64,000 bases of DNA from Corydoras sp. C115. Its lineage: Eukaryota; Chordata; Actinopteri; Siluriformes; Callichthyidae. Of this stretch, positions 37,531 to 49,270 are shown in pieces. Positions within the stretch are counted from its first letter, which is position 1; every line of letters begins with the position of its first letter. Position numbers and translations under genes: made by a program. The stretch spans positions 2,771,501 to 2,835,500 of the forward strand of contig JAFMOC010000083.1 in assembly GCA_019802505.1 (NCBI GenBank). Direction: 5' to 3'. The notes under the pieces were generated by a model. That model saw nothing but the letters and a program-made list of their open reading frames with translations. It was not told the origin of the DNA and did no database searches.

Positions 37531-38427
37531 TAATAAATGAAACAAGAAATAAAACTACTTGTACTGGTAAAACATCATAATCAGATGATTCTAAGGTTCA
37601 GCCTGTTGCTCTCTTTATTGACTCAGTGAATTTATATTAGGTTTTAAAATAAATGTTGGATGACTATTTACTGGAAAAAAAAAATTCTAGAAAATAGCAA
37701 CTATGCTTAAATTATGCAAATTCCACATTTATCTCCACAATAGATCTAACATCAAGACTTTAATAATATCCATCACATATGTGCCACTACTCAAATCCTG
37801 AGTGAAAGTAAGAAAATGTAGACAAGGTTGAGAATTACAATATGTGAACAACTGACAGTGAAAGCTGTTTTTTATGTAAGCTCATATTTAAAAGTCTGTT
37901 CAGGCCATATCTTACTGCCTCACTTCCAGGAAATTGTCCTTGTCAGTTAAAATAAGCCGCTTTTGGCCTGCTTTCAAATAATTTTAATTTCTGTTATGTT
38001 TTTTACATTGCCTCAAAGCAAAGAAAGGCACGGGGGGCTTTGTCTGTGCAGAAGCCAAATATATAGTAATTTGATTAATCATGTTATTGCTTCAGATCAG
38101 AGGGCAAGTTATCTGGGATTGTACGTTTGTTGTTTCCTTTATCTTTGCATTTTATATTTGAGCTGAATTAAAGCCTTTTGTAATTCAGATACAGGAATGG
38201 ACATTCAGTACAAAAATAAGAAACATCATGGCAAAGTTGACTTATGTAACTGTCATCTTACTGACCATTAGTGTTTGGAGGAGCATGTAACTACTTAAAG
38301 TATAGTTAACACATACACACACACACCTACACACACACCTACAATGGAAGTTTTGAGTTGAATGTGAAGAGCTGAGTTTGATAATTGGTGGGTATGACTA
38401 TTATCTTAAAGCAGACAGAGAGACAGA

Positions 38428-38429
<2 letters not shown>

Positions 38430-38462
<33 letters not shown>
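38430..38462. repeat. (AG)n microsatellite
   Basis: About 16 AG units in a purine-rich stretch that starts at about 38410. Confidence 0.92.
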
Positions 38463-38468
<6 letters not shown>

Positions 38469-40556
38469 AAGTCATCTGCAAGGAAGTAAAAAAAAGAAAA
38501 AAAAATATATTATATATAATGTACATTTCTTTTTTCCTTCCTTGCAATTGTTTGTTTAAACATTGTCATGAAATTGCTTTTTAGACATAACCTCTGCTAT
38601 CATAATTGTCACCTGGTCCTTGCACTCATTGTGTTTAAAGCTATAAATTAACACCACAAATGGAATAAGAGGCAGTTAGTGCAGAACTAATGGGTGTGTG
38701 TGTGTGAGTGTATTGGGAGGGGAGGGACAAGGTGCTGAAAGAGGGACAGTAACAGCAGGGGTATTTGTCTAGATTTTCAGGAAATGGAGATTGGCATGCT
38801 ATCATATTTACATTGATTATTTGTGATAAACTTTGCTGTATATAAATATAATATAAAATATCTCATGTGTAATGAGAAACAAAGATTTAAAAAATTATAG
38901 GAATATAAAATTGAAAAATAAAAAATAATGTAATAAATGGGTCATTTTTTTTTAACAGACTACTGAAATTAGGTTGTTTGTATCCTGTGTTGTTCACTGT
39001 AAAATAGAAAATAAAAACAAACATGACACTTTAACGGTTTTACAGTATTATATTAAGCAATAAAAACACCCCAGTTGACTTTATGATTAAAACATATAAT
39101 GACACTATTTCATTTCCGCACATGGACCACATCTCTGATTCTATTTTGGTCTTGGTCATAGCCTTTGGACCATTTGTGGTTATATCTTATTTCACCACAG
39201 TCTGGATATGTAGCCACAGCATCACTGCCTTCACAGTGTGATGGATGTGGCATAGCTTTCCACATCACTCTCACCTTACTTCATCTCCCTAAAGAGTCTG
39301 TACAGAAGCCATCGTCTGTGATACCTGTCCATGTCTGGTATTTGATAACAATAATGGCAGGTGTTTGTCTCTCGGATTTCATCTGCGATGAGACAAAATA
39401 ATTTGTTCCTACATCGTTATCTTACAATGACAATGATAAAGATGAATTACCTTCTTTACTACCTTCTTTTTTCTGACCTCTGACCTAGAGCAGTGGGTGA
39501 TGAAAACATAATGATGCACTGTGTTCTGTAAGATTATTACAATGCAACAGAGGTTTTACAATGGTTTTTGTTGGCGATGTAATGTACAGTATGTTATGGT
39601 GTCACGTTCTCCTACAAGCTGAATCATGTTGTCAGGTATCAGACTTGGCCTTCTGTGGACTTGAGCAGCAAAAAAAAACAAGAGATTACTGATGACCCAT
39701 CTGACCAAGGGGGCTAACAGCCATTGCCTTTGATGGCTTTTAGGCTTCGGTCACCTTCCGACTGCAATCATAGTTAAAAAGGGGGTCACCTTTTGACAAT
39801 TGTCAGCTTGGCTGTATGCAGTTACACTGAGTTCTCCTTCATCTGTGCAAAAAAACTTGCACCTGCCTTTGTTAACTTGATTGACAGCTGGCAGGACAAA
39901 GAGCAGTGATCCCCCAAACACAAGATGCTCATATAAAAACCAGTGTAATGTGACTAGGATAGGTGAAGCCAGACTTATGTGGGTTGAAATTGAGTTTAAC
40001 TCGTCTAGATGTCATGGAAGTCACTTGAAAGAGGATTTGATGCTGACTCCTCAGGTTGCACCGTTAATGGATTGGTTCCAATGAAGCCTTGAAGAACAGT
40101 GTCAAGGGAAATGACACACTACAAACTTACCAGCTGCAACTCTATATGCAAGTTATTTATTATTGAAAAAGGCTTTAAGCAAACACCAGACATATATTAA
40201 CATAAACCAAGGAAACAAATGAACACATGGTAGATGCTATCAATTGTTTAAAGATTTTAAATTAATTAAATAAATAAAAATATTACTTTTCACCAGAATA
40301 GATCAGTGTCAATACGTGTATATTCTCTGTGGAGGATATTAAATAATAAAAGTTCCTGTAAAACTCGAGGTATCGACAATTTCAAAAACTTAAAGTTCAA
40401 TAGGTACATAGTTATTGGCAAAGATGATCTAAGGCTTAGCATCTGTTCTAGCTAATTGTGAAGGCGCAATTAACCATTCCTTTTGGAGATATACTAATAA
40501 ATAAATAGCAAGTTTAAGGTCCATTTTCATGCTACTGACCATAGCGAGATAATCTG

Positions 40557-40932
40557 GGCAGCATGGTGGCTTACTGGTTAGCACTAGAGATACAGGTTTA
40601 AATCCTGATCATGGTGGAGTTTCTATGTTCTACATGTTCTCTTTGTCCAAAAACATGGATTCAATGTGGATTGGTTGCTTTAAAGTGATCCATACAGTGT
40701 GTAAATGTGTGTCAAGTGATTTGGCACGCTGTCCTGGGTGTATTTGCCCAGCGACCGAAACGTTCTCCCCTGGACAAAAGTTCGAACCCCAATCTTGTTT
40801 TTCCTGTGTCCAAAAACATGGATTCAAGGTGAATTGGTTGCTCTAAATTGATCCATATAGTTTGTGAGTGTGTGCCAAGGAATTGGCTCCCTGTGTTGGG
40901 TGCATTTGCCTAGAGCCCAAAACATTCTTTAA
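40557..40932 (+). mobile_element. DANA/mermaid-like SINE with tandemly duplicated body
   Basis: Unit 1 (40557-40777) starts GGCAGCATGGTGGCTTACTGGTTAGCAC and reaches 'GCCCAGCGACCGAAACGTTCTCCCCTGGA'. Unit 2 (40778-40932) restarts at 'AAAGTTCGAACCCCAATCTTG', repeats 'GTGTCCAAAAACATGGATTCAAGGTGAATTGGTTGCT' and ends 'GCCTAGAGCCCAAAACATTCTTTAATCC'. Confidence 0.85.
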
Positions 40933-40934
40933 TC

Positions 40935-41428
40935 CATACAACATTGCAGGCCTCAATACTGTCCTCTAGACTTTCCCTTTCATTCTGGAGATTCATGTCC
41001 ATCATAAATCACTCCAGCAACTGTACATCATTCACACCACCCTGCTTCCATTCTCTAGATCAACTCGCCACTACATTTTCCATTTCTTTGCACACTCAAC
41101 TACAAGTATTTAAAGTCTTTAAGTCACTTTACATCAGCTCCTTACAAAGTAACTTTCCTGCCATCCTTTTTCTCATTCATGATCATGCACTCATGTGTTG
41201 CACATAATTTATCCTTACCTCTTATAGTTCTCATTGACCTGCTCCCTTTTCTCACTACAGAATGCAATGCCATTGGTGAACATCATGTTCCACAGACTCC
41301 TGCCTAATCTCGTATATCAGCCGGTCCATGACCATTGCAAACAAAAAAAGAAGTCAGAGCTGACCCACCTCCCCTTAAAACCAATCAGTCATTTCTACTG
41401 CACATCTAACCTCTATCACAATGTAGTT

Positions 41429-41489
<61 letters not shown>

Positions 41490-42360
41490 TGCATCAAACT
41501 CACATAGAAAAAAATACAAAACTTTAGAAACTCTCTTGTTTCTAGACCTATAAACAGACAGTACAGCTCCATCAAGCCTGTCTTCACATTTTCGCAATCA
41601 ACATTTTTAAACTTCGCCATCAACATTTTTAAATATTGCATCAGTGATGAGTTCCTCTGGTGTAAAACTATACCGCTTCTTCCAAAATTTTAATCTCATA
41701 CAATACTCTTTCCCAGTTGCTGTGGCTGATCAACTTTATTTCTCTGTAGTTACCACAGCTCAGCACATCACCCTTGATTCTGAAAATTGGAACAATTACA
41801 CTTCTCAGGCCTTTTCTCAGTTTCTAAGTTATTGTTAAGAAATCTAGTTAAAAACTCCACTGTGGTTTCTCTTAAACCATTCCAAGTTTCTACCATTATC
41901 TCATCTGGACCAGCAAACCCACTTTAAAGCTGCTCTTGCTTCCTTCTTGCTAATCTGATGCACTACCTGGTTCACTCTTTACATCATTTATTGGGTCATT
42001 TAGCAGACATGAAGCAGACATCCCCTACCCTTCTCTCCTTTATCAATCTGAACCGCTGTGGATCCTTCACAGCTATGTTCCACTTTCTGGCCAATTGATA
42101 CAAGTACTTTTTACTTTCCTTAGTGTACAACCTCATACACCCTGTCATAAGTCTGCCTGTTCCATAACCTTTGCCATTTCTTGCTTTACCTTATGCCTCA
42201 TCTCTGCATTTCTGTCAATTCTCTGCATCTCTCTGGAGACCCCAGTTCTTTTTTTTGCCAAACCCTTCCTCCTTAAACTTGCCTGCATTTCCTTATTTCA
42301 CCACCAAGTCTCTTTTTTTTCTTCCTCTGTCCAAATGTCACCAAAAATACCTTCCTAGCT
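40935..42360 (-). pseudogene. RTE-type LINE reverse transcriptase relic
   Basis: On the minus strand this covers much of the reverse transcriptase and its N-terminal flank. Recognisable plus-strand phrases, left to right, include 'TGATCATGCACTCATGTGTTGCA', 'GACCTGCTCCCTTTTCTC', 'CAGCCGGTCCATGACCATTGC', 'TAGTTACCACAGCTCAGCACATCACCC', 'TCTAGTTAAAAACTCCACTG' and 'CACCACCAAGTCTC'. The FADDI catalytic motif reads FTNGI (complement of 41266-41280), and there are stops and deletions throughout. A (TA)n tract has expanded inside it at 41431. Confidence 0.82.
41431..41487. repeat. (TA)28 microsatellite inside a LINE relic
   Basis: 57 bp of perfect TA repeat. Confidence 0.97.
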
Positions 42361-43027
42361 AATTTCTAGACTTTCTTTTCTATTCCTGTTCTTGAGCCTG
42401 AGCTCAAACACAACTTTTTGCAGCAAAAGCTTATATGTCCAGGTGACTAACTGTCCTGTTGTCCTCCACAATAAAATGCACTGCATACATTTGACACAAA
42501 TATTTTTATTTTTATTTGATGCAATTGCCTTAAGCTGAAACATAGTGTTTGCATGTATTTTGTTTCAGGTGTAGGACAGATTGAATGAAAGCCGATCAAA
42601 AAACCTGGAATCGCAAAATATAATTTTTTTATGCAATGGCTAACAGCTTAGGTGTCCTGTCTGCCGAAACATCTGGCAATGCACAGGACCATGGTGACCT
42701 GAGTATAAATGAAGTGGAATAGAAAGAAGTGATGCATCAGAGTTTCCATTGTAAGTGCATTGTGAGTGAATGCTAAGGCTGGAGTGGGGGGGGGGAGGTT
42801 GGGGGGTCAGTGGAATGACTGACTAGAAGAATGACTGAATTGTAAGATCCTTGCAGGTGAAGGATGTATGCCTGAGTGCTCTCCAAAAGCCTTCATTCAA
42901 ATCCAGTGTACCAAGTTTTACTGAGGCATGCTTTGAAGTTGCTTTAGAAGACTGTCTGTACTGAAAAAGCACTAGAATTGCTTTATAACTTGTTTCTTTT
43001 TCTTTTCCTTTCTTTTTTTTGTGGTTG

Positions 43028-43053
43028 AAAAAAAAAAAAAAAAAAAAAAAAAA
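43028..43053. repeat. Poly(A) tract
   Basis: 26 A residues preceded by a T-rich run (42990-43020), so the two can pair as an imperfect hairpin around GTGGTTG. Confidence 0.9.
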
Positions 43054-44934
43054 GGTGCCTCTTCACAATGTTGATTAGCCATGTTTGAAATGTGTCCATG
43101 CAAAATACAGCCTGAGAATTATGAGTGATTGTAAGGTCCCAAGTTTGAAACCAGGTATCTGAGCTCATATTAAAAATTCTGCATTAAAAGGTTCTTTTAG
43201 CCTCATTCTAGCAAACTATCAAACGTTTTCACCTAAGACAGACCTGACTCACTTAAAATGTGCTTAAGGGATCCTTTGAGGAGAGATACCCGGAGCAAAT
43301 AAACAGAAAACAACTTTCAGTTCTGGACTCTACTCTGTGGATTGGATGAACTAAGATCTCAACAGCCTTGGGTAAAATATCAAAAATTCAATCACCCTAT
43401 GAAACTTTTGCGAAGAGTGCTTAGCAAGTAGTATTCATTGCCCTGAGGTAAGGCGTGGAAATGTGCACCCAAAAAGAGAGGTTACCATCCTGCCTAAACT
43501 CCAAATGGGCTCAAGGGGCCTGTAGCCCATCCGGAGGTCCTCACAGGCAGGAAAACACAGACAAATGAGGCTTGACCAGCTCCAGTCATCCCATAAAATA
43601 AGAAAGACACCTGGAATTTCCTCAGTTCCAACCAATATAAAGACTCCTAAAGCCTCAGCACAGGTGATGTCATACAAAAACATCCCCAGACAAATACTCT
43701 GTCCTAAATCTATTGTCTGCTAAATGCCATTGTGCAAAAACTCCAAAAATCCAAAAATCCATGTTTAAATACAAAACATTTTTGAGAAATTGGCTGGTTC
43801 TTCAAAAAAAATTGTAAATGCATTTCAAAAATATTAATTGCTACGGAGACATGCTGATTGGTTTATTGTGATGCTGATTGTCATGTTAGCAAAGACACAA
43901 TCACATGCCCTAAATCAAGTTGCAAGGTGTATCGTTGACAGCTTGCTGAAGATTGTTAAAGTAAAGCCAAAAAGTTGATTTTTGGTGGTTCCCGAAGAGT
44001 AAGTAAAATTTTGTCGAAGTAGTAATAAAACAAAATTGTGGTAATCAAAGCATTGGTGTGGATCTGTATAGGAACACATTGGTAAAAAAAGAAGTCATGT
44101 TAAAGAGACTCGAGCAACAAATTTCAAGAGTTTGATTAACTTCATATTTTATTAATTACTTAAGTGAAAACATGTCTCTGCCATTTTTTAATGTTATTTG
44201 TGCACAGAAAAGGGACATGCCTGTAAAATAACTGAAAAACATAGCCATCAAATTCTAGCTGACAAACATTTGACAGCCCTCTTAACTGAAAGCAAATAAA
44301 GATCAGTGTGGATGGCCATTAAAATAAGCAGGGAGTTCTTGGTGGATGTTCATGTGGTTTTGTTTAGGTCTAGGAAGCAGTTATAGTCTATGGCTGTCGC
44401 AGACCTCAGGTCACATTCCGCTTTTACTCAAATCACTGTGACATTTAATCAGCAATGCTTGTCATATCAGTGGAACTCAATCATGAAGAGAGAGAAAAAG
44501 AGGAAAATAAATGCTAAATAAATGCTAAATAGAAGAGAAATCCATGCATTCTCTATATTTTCAAAGCCTTGCATTCCTTTAGGGGGTCCTGTATCAGTGC
44601 CATTTGTATCGGGTTATGGATGTTTTTTTCTGTATGTGTGTAGTGTGTGTGTTTGAGAGTGTGTGAGAGACAGAGAGAGAGGAGTGCGCAGGAGAATGTA
44701 GGGATCTTAATGAAGCTATTTCTCCTTTAGACAGGTATGTATTCCGTGGAAAGGGTCAGCTTCATGCCACATCACAGCATGGAGTAACATGAACTCAACC
44801 AGTGCAACACAATTCTGCTGCTTGTACAAAAAACGAAGTAATCATATTTCATAGAGAGAAAGAGAGCGACATCGAGAGAGAAAAATTTGCTTTGGTAATT
44901 TATCAATTGAATTTAATATAACATTTCTGTATGT

Positions 44935-45900
44935 GAATATTTGCTGACCCTCTTGAGACTTTGTAATAGCAGCTAAATGTTTCCTTTATGTTGGTGGGAT
45001 TCCTTCCATGAACGGCTTGCTTCTAGTCCTCCTTCCATAACATTTGTATTGGACTGGACTTGATTTGGTCATTTCAAAATATTAACTTTCCTCTATTAAC
45101 ACATTCCTTGATAGAACAAATAGATAGCGATAGTTTTAGTGATGTGTTTTATTCAGCTGAAGCTGATGGGCAGATGTTCTGATATTTTCCTTTGCAGGTA
45201 CTTGTATAATTCAGAATACAATGGGCTTTGAGCTGGAACATGCTGGAGAAAAAAACAACTTAAAACATTTATTTAATTATAATTGATGACTAGTCTGGCA
45301 CATTTGTTTGAAGTCAGTGTAGCCCATTCCTCAATATAAAACAAGTTTAGTTTTGTTGCGGGGATTCCTTCTGTTAACGGTTTGCTTTCAGTCCTTCCAT
45401 AACATTTGTATTGGATAAAGGACAGGACTTTGATTTGGCCGTTCATTCAACATTCTTTGATAGAACAAATAGATAGAGATAGTAGTAGGGACAACATGTT
45501 TTACTGAGCTGAAGCTCATTGGAAGATGTTCTGACATTTTACTTTAGAACTTGCTGGTATAATTTAGAATCTATTGGGCTTTGTGCTAGAACATGCTGGA
45601 AAAAAAACTAACCAAAAACATCTAATTTTGTCTTATCTGTGCAAAAAAAAAACCCTAAAGATATTGTATTGCGTTTAGGCGACAAAACTTTTTGCAAACC
45701 TTTGATTCACACCACTGTTGTTTGGTATCCTTCTGATGGTGGACTCATGGACATATATTAACCAATATCAGAAAGACCTTTCTTTTTTTCGCTGTTACAT
45801 AGGGTTCCTTTGTGACCCTTACTATCACATGTGTTGCTCATTAACATAATATATGTTGGTCAACCACTTCTGGGGAGGGGGATAATGACTTGATCTTGAC
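44935..45900 (-). mobile_element. Tc1/mariner-like transposon relic with internal duplication
   Basis: Phrases such as 'CCTTCCATAACATTTGTATTGG', 'GGACTTTGATTTGGCC', 'CATTCTTTGATAGAACAAATAGATAG', 'GAACTTGCTGGTATAATTTAGAATC', 'TTGGTATCCTTCTGATGGTGGACTCATGGACA' and 'GGTTCCTTTGTGACC' occur in the order of fish Tc1-like elements whose transposase lies on the minus strand. A segment of about 270 bp is present twice (44990-45270 and 45353-45628). No open frame survives. Confidence 0.65.
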
Positions 45901-46787
45901 TTTCATCCATTCATTCCAGCCCAATGAGCATCAATAGCTCTTATCTAGGGTCCCAAGAATTCTATTTTGTTCATACTATGATACATTTCCATATACATAT
46001 TGTGCAGATTATTCTTTAAATAAAACAAGGATTTTACTTGATTGTCTTAAACACACCCAACTCTACAAACATGTAATTCTGGATATTTGTTCTCAATAAA
46101 TAAGCAATTGTCTAATAGTAATGTCTCATTTGTTTGACTTGGTGCTAGATTTATTTTAAATTTTACAAGAAAATTTTAGATCAAAATGAGTGACATTGCA
46201 CTCATTTCACACCAACTATTTTAAACCTCAAATGTCAAAGACAAGGTAATATGTCAAATCAACGGCACATTTCGGACTGCCAGGCAGGGCACAAGCACCA
46301 TCAGTGAGGCAGGCAGCTAAGGAGAAAGGAAGGTTGGGGGTCAAAGGGAGTGAGTGATGGCTCCTTGTCCTATTTTATATTCAGAAAACAGAAAGCAAAG
46401 CAACAGTATATGAGTAAGACAGAAGTTTGAGTTATTAAAAGAGACACTTTTACAAATTCTTTGGTATAAGAACTACATTGTATTATAGAGATTTTATTTT
46501 CTTTATCAAAATATTTAGCATTTTATTTATAATTGATTGTTAATTTGCTCATATCTTTTCCTTGTTGGATTCATGTAAAAATAGAAAATCCATGAAAATT
46601 ATGTGATTTACTTTGTTATAGGACTCATTTTTAAATATATATTTGAATTAGGTTTTTCAGGCACTCACAAAGATGATATTTGTGAGCAAAATAAAAACGA
46701 GGCAGGGGGAAAAGAATGTAATTATTGCAGTATTTGGACCAATTTTGTTAAATGATGCATAAAATGTGACATTGTGTGTATGCGTGT

Positions 46788-46843
46788 GAGAGAGAGACGG
46801 AGAGAGAGAGCAAAAAAGAAAACGAGAAAGAGAAAGAGAGAGA
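46788..46843. repeat. Imperfect (AG)n purine tract
   Basis: GAGAGAGAGACGGAGAGAGAG..AAAAAAG.. followed by AAAGAGAGAGAG: 55 bp of almost pure purine. Confidence 0.85.
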
Positions 46844-47084
46844 GTATGGCCAGCAGGTCTGCGCTCACCTATTGTCGTTTTACATATGTTGGAGTCCCTG
46901 GTTTAATTACAAGGCTACATGATCAGAATTAATGTACTCTCAGATGCATCTCGCACAAAGCGAGTCATTGTGAATCAACAACAGGACACTGCACTGAAAG
47001 TCCACTGTATACTACAATGACTGAAGCAAGGCAAAACTTGGTCGATATAAAATAAGTGATAACTTGACCTATTTTGCCTACTGT

Positions 47085-47340
47085 GCTTACACACAGGGAA
47101 ATTTGTCCTCCACATTTAACCCAGCCATACAGCGACACACACACACACACATATACAAACACTGGTTAAGTGAGCACATGTACCCGGAGTGGTGAGCAGC
47201 CCTGTATTTGGCGCCCAGGGAACAATTGGTGTTAAGTGCCTTACCCAAGGGCACTTCAGCCATGGTACTTGGTGGGCCCAGAAATCAAACCGGGAATCAG
47301 GTGGTAAGGCTGGTTCCTTAACCACAAGTTGTAGCACATC
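47085..47340 (-). mobile_element. Teleost interspersed repeat with 'aagggcacttcagcc' core
   Basis: 'GGGAAATTTGTCCTCCACATTTAACCCAGCC', a CA run, 'GTGAGCACATGTACCCGGAGTGGTGAGCAGCC', 'AGTGCCTTACCCAAGGGCACTTCAGCC' and 'GAAATCAAACCGGGAATC' are the ordered landmarks of a repeat common in fish genomes. I recognise the repeat but not its class with certainty; the right end looks like a tRNA-related head on the minus strand. Confidence 0.7.
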
Positions 47341-48073
47341 AAACAAGTCATCGTTGTCTCATTGGCACAGGATGTACCTTTATAACATTTCGTTTTTAAA
47401 GCAAAAGAGCCTGTGTTGTTCACCATGCACCTGTATTTCTATCTTCTTTTGGCTCATTTACAGTAAACACTTTGGTAAATAGACACTGGGTGGTGGTCGT
47501 CTTATTCCATTTCCTTCTGTGCAGTCATAGTGAGAAGCTGAACGGATTGACTGTGGATATATTTCCTTCATTTCATCATCTTTGTTTTGTCGGGTTTATT
47601 CAGCTTAAGTGACCTGCTGTGTTTTGAATGGATAAAATGTATTGTGGTTATGTAAAATCTAAAAACAATAAGAAAGAGCTATTTCATCATGCATATTATC
47701 TAAATATTTCATATGAGAGGCTGTTTTATTTGTTTTTGCATTGCTCCTTTGTGTACATGTGTAAATGTGTACGTTTGTCTATACATACCCAGAGGAAAGA
47801 AATATAAAAAAGGGGATCTTATTAATTTCTCTGTAGTATCCTCTAGATAACCATGAGATCAAATGAAAAGGAAAAGGGAGACTAACGCTAAGTGTCCTGC
47901 TGCTCAGATATGTCTTCTGGGATAAAGACCTCAGTCTCACACCTGTCTCCTCTTGAGTTTTAGTAGAACGGCCAAAATAATTAACTTGTTTATTAAAGAC
48001 AGGTGTCTTATTATTAACTGAGTTGTTTTGGTCCTGATACTGTAAATTACTTCTTATTTTCTAAGCATCTGAC

Positions 48074-48262
48074 ACAGTGATGAAGTAGCTCAGTGGTTAA
48101 ATTGTTGGGCTAGCAATCTGAGGGTTGGGGGTTGAAATCCAAAGGCTGCTGATACTACCAATGGCCCCTGAGCAAGGCTCTTTTAACTCTTATTGCTCAA
48201 GGAAATGCTCCATCATTGTTGACCTTGTTCTCTGATCCCAAACGAGGTCAACCGAGTTAGAA
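48074..48262 (+). mobile_element. HAmo-like tRNA-derived SINE
   Basis: Head 'GAAGTAGCTCAGTGGTTAAATTGTTGGGCTAGCAATCTGAGGGTTGGGGGTTGAAATCC' has A- and B-box-like blocks, followed by 'GGCCCCTGAGCAAGGCTCTTTTAACTCTTATTGCTCAAGG'. The final part, with the 'GTCTGCTAAATG' end, is missing. Confidence 0.75.
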
Positions 48263-48998
48263 CACTTGCAATATGAACTTGCATTTTTATTTGTTTAAAC
48301 CAGTAATTAAGTAATTTTTTTCTCCTGAGCTGTTTGAGATGAAACATCTGTGATAAAGTTAATTCCTAAAAGAGACAAACGCAAATCACAAATAAGTCTC
48401 CCGAGACACCAAAGATCAACATTTCAACAATTAAAATTTCCTCTGGATATTCGTCCTAATTTTTATGTTTGCTGCTCTCAGACTGTGGGCTTTAAAAGTG
48501 TGCATGCATGTATTTGTATGTGTGTCTCTGTCCACAATCATGCCATTTGTTTATATGCCTGTAGCAATGTATTCCATCCCTTAGCTCCCCTGAGATATTG
48601 GCTACTCCCTTTGTACTGTTTTTGTTATAAACCATGCAAGGAGACCCGAGTGTCCTTCAAGTTATATTTAACACAAAAACACCAAGTATGTCATGCATAC
48701 TTAATCCTAAGAGCTTAGAACACATTATCAGTATACATGTAGATAAGTTGTTTCTATTGTTTATTGTAATAGTAGAAATTATAATATAATTTTTATTATT
48801 ATTACTACTATTATTATTATTATTTACTTTGCTGATATTTTTGTAAATTAATCTTTACTCAGAGGGTGATGGGAAGAGCTTCAGACCCCTAAGACTTCAA
48901 TTTATAACGTCCACACATCCCAGATTTTCGAAAATATAATGTCCACCTTGTAAAACTTCCTTGCATCTTCAAGCACTTCAGTCCAGTGACCCGCAGCA

Positions 48999-49014
48999 CT
49001 CTGTTTTCTTATAG
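48999..49014 (+). promoter_or_regulatory. pcdh7: Splice acceptor of the pcdh7 exon
   Basis: A pyrimidine-rich run (CTCTGTTTTCTTATAG) ends in AG directly before the first coding base. The TAG itself is an in-frame stop, so the open frame cannot extend upstream, which supports the exon boundary here. Confidence 0.85.
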
Positions 49015-49231
49015 CCGTTCCGCCGAGTGACGTTCTCGGTGGTGAGCCAGCCTCAGGACCCACACCAAGGCTCACTGCAGAGCTGCTACGACAGTGGCCT
49101 GGATGAATCAGAGACGCCAAGCAGCAAGAGCTCCACGGGGCCCCGTCTGGGAGCCCTTCCCCTGCCAGAGGATGCCTATGAGAGGACCACGCCGGATGGC
49201 AGTGTCGGTGAGGCAGAGCATATGGAAAATG
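49015..49231 (+). CDS. pcdh7: Protocadherin-7 internal exon (cytoplasmic tail, CM3/PP1-docking segment), partial CDS
   Basis: This is one internal exon of a delta-1 protocadherin, a homophilic adhesion protein of the plasma membrane. It has 72 full codons plus one base. The translation starts PFRRVTFSVVSQPQD and ends GSVGEAEHMEN. It contains a SETPSSKSS-type serine-rich stretch and PEDAYERTTPDGS, which I recognise as the protocadherin-7 cytoplasmic tail; PCDH1 is similar but diverges more. Codons 3-7 give RRVTF, the CM3 motif of delta-1 protocadherins, which is known to dock protein phosphatase 1-alpha through its RVxF core. The acceptor is a pyrimidine-rich tract ending TTATAG, with an in-frame stop directly upstream; the donor is G|GTAGGG. 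The exon begins in phase 0 and ends one base into a codon, which suits the GAY (Asp) expected next in the family. The ectodomain, membrane segment and C-terminal exon (CM2) lie outside the window. I cannot tell the pcdh7a and pcdh7b paralogues apart. Confidence 0.9.
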
Positions 49232-49237
49232 GTAGGG
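49232..49237 (+). promoter_or_regulatory. pcdh7: Splice donor of the pcdh7 exon
   Basis: GTAGGG follows the exon's last base G. Splitting a Gly/Asp codon after its first base is compatible with the next family residue being Asp. If this donor is not used, the frame reads 13 more residues (Lys/His rich) and stops at TAA 49270-49272. Confidence 0.8.
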
Positions 49238-49270
49238 GCAAACACAAAAAGATAAGCTTAAATCATAAAT

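Larger units (their letters stand above)
1..49014 (+). other. pcdh7: Probable upstream pcdh7 intron (non-coding, repeat-filled)
   Basis: No second exon with splice sites and a recognisable product is visible upstream of 49015. The open frames here are short, AT-rich, or run through microsatellites and transposon relics. Human PCDH7 is known to have very long introns, so one intron covering all of this is plausible, but the upstream exon is not in the window. Apart from the repeats listed separately, I see nothing assignable in 1-1120, 3010-3790, 4360-6030, 7445-9695, 10035-10945, 11085-12305, 12925-13850, 14180-15060, 17305-18845, 18930-19515, 22340-22680, 24055-24600, 24715-25490, 26905-27475, 28515-31340, 34145-35150, 38465-40555, 42365-43025, 43055-44985, 45905-46785 and 47345-48070. 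Confidence 0.6.

Noticed and set aside
43435..43683. 82-codon open frame on the minus strand
   Set aside because: Somewhat higher GC but no recognisable domain and no clear splice sites; not supportable as an exon from sequence alone.
48902..49120. 72-codon open frame antisense to the pcdh7 exon
   Set aside because: Shadow of the conserved coding strand; it crosses the splice acceptor.
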